64,000 bases of DNA. Source: Eriocheir sinensis (lineage: Eukaryota > Arthropoda > Malacostraca > Decapoda > Varunidae). The notes under the pieces were generated by a model. That model ran no database searches. It had not been told where the DNA came from and saw only the letters and a list, made by a program, of their open reading frames with translations. Both the position numbers and the translations under genes were made by a program. Location: NCBI RefSeq assembly GCF_024679095.1, contig NW_026110567.1, positions 35,986-99,985 on the forward strand. Direction: 5' to 3'. Positions 21,751 through 32,508 of this stretch are shown here, piece after piece (position 1 is the stretch's first letter; the number at the start of each line of letters is the position of its first letter).

Positions 21751-22293
21751 ATGGACGCTGTCATGAAGGTGACTCTACCCAACACTCTATTGAATGGCGG
21801 GGTAGAGATTATCATAACAGATCCGAGTGCGGCAGCGGCAGCACTTCGCCGTAAACGCAAAGCCGCCGCCGCTGTTGCTCTCGCCACACCCTCTTCTAAA
21901 TTTAACAATGAGACGAACACAATCATTGAATACGTCATGCCGAGAGCGTTAGCCATGAATTTAAAAATAACCGATAATCCTCACGGATTCATCGATTTAC
22001 TCAACAACAATGATCTCCTTGCATTTCTTAATTTTCGTAAAAACATGACTCTTCCAATCAATAACAACAAACCTATCATTGACGATTTTAAAGTTCATGC
22101 CACGTTAAATAATAACTTATTCCAAACCAATGAAAATCTTCAAAAATATGAAATTAATATCAATTTCATTAAACAAGGTTATTTACATGTGCATGAAATC
22201 GACAATTCAGAAGTAGTGTTTTCAGAATCAATAATGTCTGTGAAAAATCTTGAAGAGGCATGGAACATGAAACTAAAAACAGAGACATATTAA
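21751..22293 (+). CDS. Intact viral-type ORF, unknown
   Basis: 180 aa from ATG 21751. It has an Ala-rich RRKRKAAAA stretch near residues 30-45, then a globular Asn-rich body without Cys. A short NPHGF-containing segment near residues 75-80 resembles a segment of the 25-kb minus-strand gene, a possible paralogy. The repeat array ends 11 bp upstream, so its original promoter has been replaced or lies in the array. It is followed after 7 bp by the next gene on the same strand. Confidence 0.6.
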   Translation: MDAVMKVTLPNTLLNGGVEIIITDPSAAAAALRRKRKAAAAVALATPSSKFNNETNTIIEYVMPRALAMNLKITDNPHGFIDLLNNNDLLAFLNFRKNMTLPINNNKPIIDDFKVHATLNNNLFQTNENLQKYEININFIKQGYLHVHEIDNSEVVFSESIMSVKNLEEAWNMKLKTETY

Positions 22294-22300
22294 CAAAACA

Positions 22301-22848
22301 ATGACTGAATTGCGCTATTTAAATTGGTCTCACGTGTTGGGTGTGTTCAGCATTTTAATGTTAATCGTTCTACTGGTTGCTTTGACCATACGTCATACAT
22401 TTCGAATGAAATTATACAACAAGCAAAGCGACCAACATTTCAATTCAAAGTTTCTACCGGTGTCATTCTTGGAGCCAAAGACGGAAGAGTCAGAGATATG
22501 TGGTTATCCCCCAATGAATATGTGGTGTTCGCGGGTTTGGTGAAACAATGTCAACGTTTTCGTCACGGCTTGTGTACAGACACTCCAGGCTGGACGCAGT
22601 TTGCCTACTTCGCTGCTGCTAACGCTTACAACCGTTTGAGAGATGCATCAGATGTACAACAATCAATCACCGTCCCATCTTTGTTGGCGAAGAGTATAGA
22701 AGACGTTGTGACTCCCTATCTGTTGTTTCTGAAAAACAAATTGAATAAAGCAAGTAAAGAAGATCTCGACGAACTACAATTATTAGGTATACCTGACAGA
22801 CCTGTCTTGTCTCTAACTCAACCCATATCTCTTCTGGTTGAAGAATAA
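22301..22848 (+). pseudogene. Membrane-anchored viral-type protein, one frameshift
   Basis: Starts at ATG 22301 with a single N-terminal transmembrane segment at about residues 11-31, then a basic region. The frame changes near 22430 and the rest continues to TAA at 22846. The second part has a globular region with VYFAG-like and AYFAAANAYN text. About 180 aa in total. An N-terminal anchor is common in envelope proteins of large insect and crustacean viruses, but the family is not identified. Confidence 0.55.
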
Positions 22849-22890
22849 ATCAAACTCTACTGGTTGAAGAATTACTCACCTCTGTATTCA

Positions 22891-22896
22891 AATAAA
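22891..22896 (+). promoter_or_regulatory. Poly(A) signal
   Basis: AATAAA 43 bp after the stop of the previous gene, followed by a T-rich tract. Confidence 0.5.
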
Positions 22897-22899
22897 GTA

Positions 22900-23060
22900 G
22901 ATGAAAGATTAAAGGCTTTTTTTTTTTATATTTCTAAACTCTATAATCCCATTTTCTCTACCCCTCAGTCAACCTTTCAATTTTTTAGGTGATGTGTAGG
23001 ACCTACTTATGAGACAAAATTGACAAATTTTAGACCCCACTTGAGCTACTGTGAGCTTAC
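22900..23060. repeat. Degenerate copy of the 29.3-kb family
   Basis: Contains CCCCTCAG..CAATTTTT and AGACCCCACT in the same order as 29390-29465 and 43925-43995. A diverged copy of that roughly 350-bp repeat. Confidence 0.5.
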
Positions 23061-23069
23061 GAAACGATC

Positions 23070-23937
23070 ATGAATGCCGACGATTCGCGTTCAACCGAAA
23101 ACTTTATTAATTGTAGCGAATTCCTCTCTAGTAACGACACAGCTTCTAAAATCAATTTGAAAGAAACTCAAAATGAAAACATAAGGTTTTCGCGTTGGAA
23201 TGATGAAGCAGATCTCACTGTTGATGAGAGGGTAACATTTCTAATGTCTCTGGAAGCCACTAACAGAGAGACTTTTACTTTTACCAGAGTGTTAATGTCT
23301 TGTATTGTGTTCAGGTTGTGCATTGAAAATTGGGAAATTTATGCACTCAATGGGACGAATGGAGACGACGCCAAGAGACTACTCCCGTTCATCAAGAGTC
23401 TCTACATTGTCAGTCGGTCTTGGAAATCTTCAGCAGTATTACCCACATCCAATTCCTATTTCTCAAGATGTGAGAGGGAAGGACGTTTCTTTGATATTGA
23501 AGAAGACACTACCTTTTTCTACACTTACACAGCTTACATGCTGGGGATGTTGGGTACTAACGATGAATTTTATGAAAACATCATGTCCACCATAACAGAA
23601 GGATTTGATTTCAATGGTTTCGATACAAGGAATTGGAACGAGTTTATCGAAAAAACACTTCATCTCCTTTCTATTGGGTCGAAGAGCTTTCCTCGCTTCT
23701 AGACCTGCTGCTTTCATCAAACGATTATTGACGGAAGATAAGAGCGATTGTATCCAACGTCTATGTAACATTGTCTTCATGAAGTCTATCAACTCGGATT
23801 CCATCACTATTGACGATTTGATATCAAGTTGTGTTGACCATCCCAATGATCTACCTCGCGTAGGGTTAACGGATTACGCTCAGAGAAGTGCCTTCGGGCG
23901 AAGTGTCGTCAAAGAAGCTTGTGTATACCCTATGTAG
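23070..23937 (+). pseudogene. Viral-type gene with one frameshift, 3'-truncated
   Basis: ATG 23070 opens 210 codons, then the frame shifts near 23680 and continues to 23937. Total about 285 aa, mixed alpha/beta, with several Cys and aromatic residues but no known motif. The last residues come from the 45-bp tandem repeat that begins near 23920, so the C-terminus is lost. A string of AGCTTACGAAACGATC just upstream is unremarkable. Confidence 0.5.
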
Positions 23938-24155
23938 ATCCGGACCCCACTCTGTCGATACCTTGTGTATACCCCTATGTAGATCCGGACCCCACTCTGT
24001 CGATACCTTGTGTATACCCCTATGTAGATCCGGACCCCACTCTGTCGATACCTTGTGTATACCCCTATGTAGATCCGGACCCCACTCTGTCGATACCTTG
24101 TGTATACCCCTATGTAGATCCGGACCCCACTCTGTCGATACCTTGTGTATACACT
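23920..24155. repeat. 45-bp tandem array
   Basis: Five nearly perfect units of 45 bp containing GTGTATACCCCTATGTAGAT and CCGGACCCCACTCTGTCGAT. The high regularity suggests recent expansion. Three frames remain open because 45 is a multiple of three. Confidence 0.92.
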
Positions 24156-24310
24156 TTGTTTACCTCACATGCCATGTAGTTTAGTTCGTGTATCCCTCAT
24201 CCACATGTTGCGAAATTAAAGCATAAGTCATTGCTTTTGTCTTGCACGGAGACGTAAAATACCGGACCCCACTTTTTGGCTATTAAGACATGTTAGTTAT
24301 AAATATATAT
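24156..24310. repeat. Dispersed repeat with GGACCCC motif
   Basis: Shares CTTGCACGGAGACGTAAAAT and CCCTCA.CCACATGTTGCGAA with 15785-15860, and is related in reverse orientation to 43450-43540. No gene. Confidence 0.6.
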
Positions 24311-24319
24311 TTTATTGAA

Positions 24320-26773
24320 TCAAAGTTTTAATTCTGCTAACACAGCTTGTAGGTGTGCACCATAACCTTCGATGTCGTCATACAAGAACCTTGCGAACAC
24401 AGAAGAGAACGGAATAGCAGCCGTGAAGATATTTTCATACATAGTTTCTTTGAGTGAATTATTGGTGAGATACGTGTTGATTTTATAGGCTTTGATAATG
24501 TTAAGTAGATTTCTTATCAAATTGTGTCTGATGTCTTTAAGGTTTGATCTGGTCTTTGAACATCGGACAGATGTGAGATCAAGCCATCCCCGTCTATGTA
24601 CACCCCTGTGGCATTGCTCTCGAGTATAACTTTAGTGCTTACATTCTCTAAAAAATTTTTGGGATTGACAGCCACGTGTTTACTATCAACCATCATTTTA
24701 ATTATTTCTTTACAAAGATCGGCAATAATTTCAAATTCTTTTTCGCTTACCACTACCATTAAACGACTTATTATACATTTCATAATATTTTCAAAATCGT
24801 TTTTGAGAAAAGATAGGATATCCGAAATCGGAAGATCCTTCGGTCCTTTACTGGTAAAGTCGATCGCTGCTGCTGCTGCTGCTTCATTGTTGTTTACTAG
24901 TTTCCTTTCCTGATTAAAAAAGTTTTGAACGTTGTTCACACCACCCTCGTGTTTTTTGCAGGTGATTATCACCCTCGTGTTATTATTAGACTACGTCACA
25001 GTGTTATTACGTCACTACTATATGTGCAATTAACACCCTCGTGTTTTTGCAGGTGATTATCACCCTCGTGTTATTATTAGACTACGTCACAGTATTGTTA
25101 CATCACTACTATTTTTGCTAGAGACTACGTCACAGTGTTCAAGAATCCGTGAGGATCATTAGTAAGAACAGACATGTCAGTTTTTTCTAAAATATTTCTA
25201 ATTTGTGCCAAGTCTAAATACGGTAAACGAACTTTCTCAATTTCACTCTTCAATGCATCTAAAGTGTTATCGACATCCGTTTTCTGAAGAAAATGTGCAA
25301 TGTTAAGGAACACATTAATAAGTGAGACGGCTTGACCTACCGAATATATGATGACTCTCTCCAGAGGAGAACTTGCCGCTACTTTGGGTGAAGATGGTGA
25401 GCAGCTATTACTTCTCGTCATCGATTGTCGTCGATTCTGAATAACAACAGGACTAGATCGAAAATCCACCAACCTTGGCGAACATCTCGGTAGCGATTGT
25501 CGTCCGTTCTGAACAACAACAGGACTAGGTCGAGACGCCAAGAGAAGAGATCCGTAAGCATGCAAGAAAGAATTAGCTGATTCGTTTAACTTAACAACAT
25601 TACTATTCTCACTTAATTTGAGCACTTTTTTTAGTTTTAACATGCTTGAGAAATACTGTTGAAAAAAGAGTAATGATTTGTTCTGGGTCGGTGACATCTT
25701 TACGACCAGAAACGCAAATCCAATCATTAACACAATCGTTCATCAACACGGATGAGGACAACTCAGGATAGAGACGCATGATGTGACGAGCGTGACACAC
25801 TTTCATCCAAGCCGCAATCATTCGTTCTCCGATTTCCACATTGATGTTTTTATTAACAGTAGTGAAGTCAGTTTCGAGATTGAAGACTAACATTCTATTA
25901 TACATAGCCTTGTCCACAAAAAACTTTAACAAGAAAGAGTTGCTGATTAACACTGGTGTCGCAGTTATACTGCAAGTGACCGGACGACTGTGTAATCCTC
26001 GCACTGGTACAACAGATCCGCTTGAGGCGACTAACTTTAACATGTTAGAGTTGTACTGTCCGGGTAACATGTCTCTGGTCATGGGTGTTTCTGAAAACAT
26101 AGTGCATGTAATGATGTTAGCATCCGAAGCTGTATTTGAAGATAAATATTTCTCACCGTCGAGATTTTGATCGTACAACTCTAACGCGTGGTATAGAGTC
26201 GACAGTTGGTCGTTCAACACTCTCTCTCACGAAGGTGTCGCCGAGTAAGGGGCAATCATCACCGACTTCAATTGTCTCAAGTACGGATTCATCCTTTTTC
26301 GTGTCGTTGCGGTTGTCTTGATGCTGCTGATGTGGTTGTTGCTGTTGATGTTGATTCAAGAGATCCACCTCGAGCGGATCAAAATCACTATATACAACGT
26401 CGACAAAACTGTCGTAATTTAACGACGCAAGACTCCTATCGTGTTTCTGCAACCTAGAACACAAAGAAACTAAATTTGAATTGGTTAGCGATCCAGTAGA
26501 GAGAATCAAGCCATAGAACGCAGCTGTTGTAAGTATATCTTGCGTGCGGTCTGAATCTTCTTCATCATCCAGATGACTATTGTAACTCTGTTGACAGTGA
26601 GAACAACCGAGAACCTGACCTTTGTGATTCACCTGATTGTTATAACAATGTTTTCGTATTTCTGGTTGTGACGATATACATTGTTTTAAAGTTTTATAAT
26701 AATAATTCAATTCCTTCAACGTAGCAGAAGCAACTGACTTAAAGCTACTGTCGTTGTTGTTGTCCTTTTCCAT
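24320..26773 (-). pseudogene. Long viral-type gene broken by frameshifts and a repeat insertion
   Basis: Starts at ATG 26773. Open pieces are 26773-26153, about 26200-25609, 25640-25139, then 24940-24517 and 24520-24320. Frame changes occur near 26200, 25640 and 24520. Between 25138 and 24941 a block of the TGACGTA repeat interrupts the frame; coding text resumes on the other side. Total about 780 aa. The N-terminal part has CxxC (GCSHCQQ), a Gln/His-rich tract, and Asp/Glu-rich segments; the middle is globular; the C-terminal part is helical. No family recognised. It diverges from the next gene, whose ATG is 5 bp away. Confidence 0.6.
24941..25138. repeat. TGACGTA-type repeat block inside a gene
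   Basis: About two units of the roughly 93-bp family in minus orientation (CACCCTCGTG, GGTGATTATCACC, GACTACGTCACAG) sitting within the reading frame of the surrounding gene. It shows that this repeat can spread to new sites rather than only expand in place. Confidence 0.8.
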
Positions 26774-26778
26774 CCTGA

Positions 26779-27327
26779 ATGAGCGATTCAATAACAGAAA
26801 GCACAGAAGAAGCCCTTTTAAATGAGCCGGTTAGCAATGACACCATAGAAGAAAGCTCGAATGTTGAAAATAATTCGATACAAATGGAAATGGAAGAAAG
26901 CCTAAATGATCCAGCATCACCACCACCGCTACCTTTGCAACCAATGCCACCGCTACCACCGCCACCATCACCACCACCGCTACCTTTGCAACCAATGCCA
27001 CCGCCACCACCACTATCACCGCTACCACCACCACCACCACTTTCACCACCAGGAGAGCCTACACCTGCAGCATTAGATCCTACATCAATGATTGTGGTAG
27101 ATACAATACCAGGATATCAAACACCAGAAGAGCCTGCACCAATGATTGTGGGAGATGCAGAGGTAGCAATGATTGTGGGAGATGCAGAGGTAGATAGTGC
27201 ACCAGAAGATCCCCACGAGAGGAGCCTCCTCCACCACCACTATCAACTAGCGCTACAAGAGGCGAAGAAGAACTACGGGAAGAAAAAATGGAAGTTGAAC
27301 AACCCAGCGAAGAAAAATGGAAATTGA
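26779..27327 (+). CDS. Pro-rich protein, N-terminal part
   Basis: ATG 26779, 182 aa. An acidic N-terminus is followed by a proline tract with repeated PPLPLQPMPP units at residues 47-95, then two copies of MIVGDAEV. Near the end the frame appears to shift: an EEELREEK-type frame and the frame starting at 27317 carry similar MExEQP sequences. Probably the first part of the gene that continues to 29150. Low complexity prevents family assignment. Confidence 0.5.
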   Translation: MSDSITESTEEALLNEPVSNDTIEESSNVENNSIQMEMEESLNDPASPPPLPLQPMPPLPPPPSPPPLPLQPMPPPPPLSPLPPPPPLSPPGEPTPAALDPTSMIVVDTIPGYQTPEEPAPMIVGDAEVAMIVGDAEVDSAPEDPHERSLLHHHYQLALQEAKKNYGKKKWKLNNPAKKNGN

Positions 27328-29160
27328 ACAACCCAAATCATTGGAGGATAGAATAAAATTGTTGCGTCCGAGTTTTAAAGCTAACCCTAAATTGATAACA
27401 GACAACGTCGATGTGATAGGTGCTTCTATCGAATACAACCGAGCTGGAAATTATTTTATGTACGAAAGTGATGTTCTTACTCAGGAGAACTTAATCAGTG
27501 AAAATGATAAACGCATCTCTAGTTTATACTCTACAACCTTAATTTAAAAAAATGCTAAGTTAAATAAAACTCCGTCTATAAACGAAGACAATGGTAACCT
27601 GAATAACCTCAGTTGTGTCTTAGGTTCTTACCCAGCGGTGGAGTTACTCACAATCTTGGTAGATGACACTAGCAGAAGGAAAGACATGGGAAAACTCATG
27701 AAGTATGGGATTGACTCTGTATCTTGGATTTTAAAAATATGATATCGGTTCATAACGTAATGCATTCTTTTGTGGTTTCGTTATTGGAAATGATGAAATC
27801 TAAATTTAAAGTATCATCTGTTGGTAAAAAGGTAATCATGTTTTACCAAAGAATAATTTCTATTCTAGCTTCAATGAAAGAATTAGTTATGTGTTCTTGC
27901 GAAAAATAGAGTGGCTTTCTACCAAGTGCAGACGCTCGGATGTCCGTACAGGCGAAAGCTACTTAACCGTTAATTCCAATGCGTTGGAGCGATGTGTATA
28001 TTGTAACAAGGTTGGACAGGGAACGTCACCCATCACCGGTAGATTTAAGAATCATTTGAATAAACGCTACAGAGTGAAATTTCAAAATATAATTATTGAA
28101 TTATTGAAGAGGAGATTAAATGACAACAATGTCAAGGACCTTTTATTGCGCGAAGTAAAAATACCAAACGCCAAAAATGAAATCGAGTCTAGGCGGCGCT
28201 CAAACTGAAACAGAGAATGACGAAGAGAGTCCAACAAATGTCTTAACTTTAGCTTACGACAGAGCAAAGAACAATCAAGTATTGAGTCAAGTGATCGAAT
28301 CCGAAATACGAGACTTGTTAAGTGACAGACATACCGAAATCAACGATCCGGACAAGAAGATATGGAGACAATTAAAAGAACGCAACTTGGTCCAAGAACA
28401 TGTCATGAGACATTACCAGAATGTAAATCGTTGTCTGTTGGCTTCAAACGAGGGCGCGTTAAATTCAGAAATAAGAACGGGCAAGATTATTTTCTCTCAG
28501 ACGGCTCAAAAAATCAATTTAGAACATTACACGCCCGTCCTCTTTTCGATACGTTCATGAGATCGTGCGAGTCCATTGCACCCAGTAACAAACTTTCAGA
28601 GTCTTACAGTGTCTTCCTCGAATTAATTCCGAACATCACAATGAGAGTACCTAGACGGATCGAACGTTACTTTCAAGGAGAAATTGAATACATGGCCCGC
28701 GTTAACGCATCAGCTATCAGCAACTACACTCGCGGCTTCATCATATCTTATATGATCGGACGGTTGTTTAACTGCGCTTATTTAACCTCTCAACTCTATC
28801 AACAGCGGTTTGCAGAATCTGTGATTTGTAAATCTCCTTTTTTTATAACCAAAGAGTTAAACAAAGAAGAAATAACTCTATCTTATTCGAAAATTAAACT
28901 CTTCATCAACAAAACAACACTAACAACGCCGCCGCCGCGTCTGTACCATCCAAGAGCATGCAAATGCATTACCCGTCAACGTATGTGAGCTCCCTGCCTG
29001 CTCCGTCCAGCGCTAGAGAAGCAATTGTTAAAGCTAACGAGTACTCGCCTTCTAATCTCAAGAACGACAAACTAGCGGTAATTCTTATGAGAACTCCCAT
29101 CGCAGAACAAGCGGTTGATGGCCCTGTAGCTGTATGGTTAGCTGTGAATGTCTCTACACT
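27317..29160 (+). pseudogene. Long viral-type gene, several frameshifts and one in-frame stop
   Basis: Open pieces follow on one strand: 27317-27547, an in-frame TAA, then on to about 27742; 27724-27909; 27893-28208; 28177-28555; 28550-28970; 28958-29150. Each junction is a small frame change. The fourth piece is Glu/Asn-rich helical; the fifth holds a basic RRIERYF segment and a hydrophobic helix. A CVYCNK Cys pair lies in the third piece. The last piece ends in the dispersed repeat at 29150. About 600 aa, likely the continuation of the Pro-rich ORF. No family identified. Confidence 0.5.
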
Positions 29161-29520
29161 AACTTCAGAATATAAACTTTGCATGGGTATATGTACATCG
29201 ATAGTACAAAGTGGGGTCCAAATCTTCATGGGGGTGCATACAGATTATAAACTTAATTGAGATGAATGTGTGTCTGTGCACTACGGAGCGTCCAATTTCT
29301 ATCTTTGTCGCGACAAACTACCTAAATTCGAGAATATAACTTTACAGATTCCTACTTTCTCCCTCTCTAATAATTTCTATACCTTCCCCTCAGAAAAACT
29401 CAATTTTTAGATTAACGCTTAGGAGACTGTTATGAAACGAAATCGTCAAATATCGGACCCCACTCTAGCTTGTGTTGATCATGAACAGATTCTGACTCTA
29501 TCGGTGAATGTGTGTTCTTG
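29155..29520. repeat. Roughly 350-bp segmental duplication (pair with 43.69-44.05 kb)
   Basis: Begins ACACTAACTTCAGAATATAA and ends near TCTATCGGTGAATGTGTG. It is the same as 43695-44045 with a few changes and a small deletion. The left copy cuts the 3' end of the gene at 27.3-29.15 kb. Confidence 0.85.
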
Positions 29521-29703
29521 TATATTTTATCATCCAATTATAATACAACTGAATGTCGTCTAACTCTATCGAGGTGAATGTGTGTTCTTGTCTTTCTGAG
29601 CGTCCTATTCTGATAATATAGATTGGTTTTAGTGCAACTAATGTTTTTTTTTTTTTTCAGAGTGTCCGATTCTAATAGGTGAATGTGTGTGTTCTTGTGT
29701 CAA
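29521..29703. repeat. Repeat arms in single inverted order
   Basis: Two or three arm copies (GAGGTGAATGTGTGTTCTTG, TCTTTCTGAGCGTCCTATTC) with a poly(T) run. No gene. Confidence 0.6.
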
Positions 29704-29715
29704 TTTACTAAAAAT

Positions 29716-30345
29716 TAAGATGCGGGGGGTGGAGGGTCAGCGGGGGTGTACAGGCTATGGGGGTTGTTTGACGACGACCTCCCCAGCGTTACCAGTGACG
29801 GTCCAACGCCACCTTAGTAGCGCATCTAGCGTGTAGCGAAGTGCCTTGAGAACACCTGGGAACATATAGGGTGACGAGCGCGACAGATTCTGCCTCCCGA
29901 ATGGTCCAAATCGTCGACCGTCGTGACCGAAACCCATCCGTTAAAATAGTTCAGTTATCCCTACGCTCCAAATCGGGAGGAGGAAGCGTCGCATTCTGAC
30001 TTTCAGTGGTAACTCACGATATCGGCGCGCTCGCGTCACGCATTTCATCCCTAACAGGTGCAGAATCGAGCGGTCCGTTCGCCCGGTTTGAGCCGTAAGT
30101 GGACTTTTTAGGGGGGGGAACACCTCATCGGGTCACTCCCGGCCAGTTAGCCGAGAGTTTCTCGGCTCGGGTGTTGGGCGGTGGGGTTCAACACGGTGGG
30201 GGGTGAGCAGCTAGCGAGCTGCAGTGGCTCACAGGGTCTCGGCTGACTTTACTCGTTGCTGGCAACGGTGAATTGACAAGTAGCGAAACAGTAGCAAACT
30301 TCGCTAGATCAAAATCGGACGGAGACCTCGACACATTTGACGATT
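29716..30345 (-). repeat. 630-bp dispersed inverted repeat, copy B
   Basis: Reverse complement of 1104-1735. The two copies face each other across 28 kb, which gives an inverted pair that could recombine. Confidence 0.8.
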
Positions 30346-30950
30346 CTTTTTTTTCAATTATGTCTTTCGGTGCTTCCGATTCTGACTTTGTAGTTGCTGG
30401 ATGTGAAGTCTTTGGCTTCCAATTCTGACTTTATGAATGTAGTATAAACTCTAGCACGAACTAAATTCAGAATCGAAAACACATTCACCTCACATAAGGT
30501 CAGACGACATTCAAGATTCAGAATCGGAAGCTTCGGAAGACAAAGACATGCATTCACTTCAATCAAAGGTAGACGACATTCAGTTCGAACGTACATCTCC
30601 CTATGTAGATCCTAAATTATGGTTAACATAATACTAAAGTCAGAATCGGAAGCTTCGGAAGACAAAGACACACATTCACCTCACACAAGGTTAGACGACA
30701 TTCAGTACGAACTAGATTCAGAATCGGAAGCTTCGGAAGACAAAGACACACATTCACCTCACATAAGGTTAGACGACATTCAGTACGAACTAGATTCAGA
30801 ATCGGAAGCTTCGGAAGACAAAGACACACATTCACCTCACATAAGGTTAGACGACATTCAATACGAACTAGATTCAGAATCGGAAGCTTCGGAAGACAAA
30901 GACACGCATTCACTTCAATCAAAGGTAGACGACATTCAGTTCTAACAATA
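30346..30950. repeat. 78-bp repeat arms, degenerate then regular
   Basis: A diverged part to 30640, then four nearly perfect 78-bp units to 30950. Frames across it are artefacts of the period. Confidence 0.88.
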
Positions 30951-31027
30951 AAGTCAGAATTGTAAGTCAGTGTGTTACTGGTTTACATACCTCATGTGTA
31001 CATCTCTCTATGTAGATCCTAACTCCT

Positions 31028-31246
31028 TGTATTCGACTGTTATCTTCCGTGGGATACGATATGAACTTTGTTCGACGCGAAGAAGATATAACCGTAGCAG
31101 GACTCATCGAAACCAATAGGAGTCTCCTGCGAATAGCCAAAAGTATGAAGGATTTTATTAGCGAATATTTCATGAGAGTAGATCTATTTTGCACACCCTC
31201 TAAAATTGAGACAACAAAGGAAGGCGGACCGAGTCGTGAGCGCTGA
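31028..31246 (+). pseudogene. 5'-truncated viral-type gene fragment
   Basis: A frame that starts inside a repeat-derived segment (CATCTCTCTATGTAGATCCT ends at about 31020) and continues to TGA at 31244. About 65-70 aa, basic/helical, no recognised motif. The N-terminus is probably missing. Confidence 0.35.
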
Positions 31247-31372
31247 GACTTAGGTGTGTTAAACATAATTAGCTATTTAACAGACGTGTGATTACTTGGC
31301 AATTCTTCTGTCAAGATACAGAAGGACGGTGTAATAATTTTTCAATCTAGTTAAAGAATAATTATAATAACG

Positions 31373-32373
31373 ATGAACGATTCGTCGATTTTGATATTGT
31401 TAATGGTCTTCGTAGCCATAAGCGTTACGTTAGTGGCTGTGTATCAGAATCGTTTGTTACATCGCGAACCCTTAATTGCAGAACAGGACGCAGACGTTAG
31501 TGAAATAGACGACGGATTGCTTTAGCAGCAGCACCGCAGGCAGCGATGGCTACTCTCTGACACCGTGAAGCAAAGAATTGAAGCCTTAGTTGACAAGAGG
31601 TTGGTTACACTTCAGAAAGAAATTCCGAATCAACCATTGACTTTGTACTTGTTATACGATTATTTGAAAAGATACATTGTTAGTAAAAATCTTGATACGT
31701 TTTATAACTTGTTTTTGAATAAATCTATGTTGGCTTTCTCAGATCAAGTGTTCAATTCAGAATCTTTAAAAACTAAGATTAGTGAAATCATTAAAGTCAA
31801 CTTAACCGAAACTGTGAGGAATCAACTGGCACGTATCGTGTCGAATGTCAACGAAGATATTATATTTGATTTAACAGTCGATGTTAAACAATTAATCGAT
31901 GATCATCAATTGCTCAGTGAGAGTAATATGAACACACTTCTTCTTCAAGAATCCTCTTTGCAGAACAAACGACTTCACAAACAAAACCGGTTAAGTCTAT
32001 TAAATTTTTATTTCGATGATAATACGCAAACTACCTATGTTAACACAAACATACCTCAACAGCACGGAGCCTTCCCGATCCAATTAATTGATAATACTTT
32101 TTCAGAAAATGATATAGTGCCTAATGTCTTTTGTATATTTGGATCGACAAAATATCTACTGGGGCCAATATAATTAATTTTAAAATTCGTTTTAAAAACA
32201 CTGCAAACTTTAAAGTGTATGTTTCCATGTTTTCAACACGTAGTGACAACAGTGATGCAACATACATTTTTCCAGCCATCCATGAGCTTATGAGTGTAGC
32301 AGACAGTCAAGGCGAAGGCGTCTTTTGGTTCAAGTTAATACAGAACAAACTCCTCAGGCTGTTCAATCGGTAG
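31373..32373 (+). pseudogene. Membrane-anchored viral-type protein with in-frame stop and frameshift
   Basis: ATG 31373 begins a transmembrane segment (about residues 6-24) followed by an acidic stretch; TAG at 31523 ends this 50-aa piece. The same frame continues without shift to 32173, then changes frame near 32150 and ends at 32373. If whole it would be a protein of about 330 aa with an N-terminal anchor. Either the stop is a nonsense mutation or the 50-aa protein is a separate small membrane protein. No family recognised. Confidence 0.5.
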
Positions 32374-32449
32374 AATCAAAACATTTTTCACCATGCTCGC
32401 CTACACTGAAGAAAACCTGTAAAAGTAAAATTAAAAAAAATAAGGTTGG

Positions 32450-32455
32450 AATAAA
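32450..32455 (+). promoter_or_regulatory. Poly(A) signal
   Basis: AATAAA 77 bp after the previous stop, between two convergent genes. Confidence 0.45.
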
Positions 32456-32508
32456 TATAACATTGTATGAATGTCTTTTATTAATTTGCAACCTACAGAG
32501 TTAGTTAG

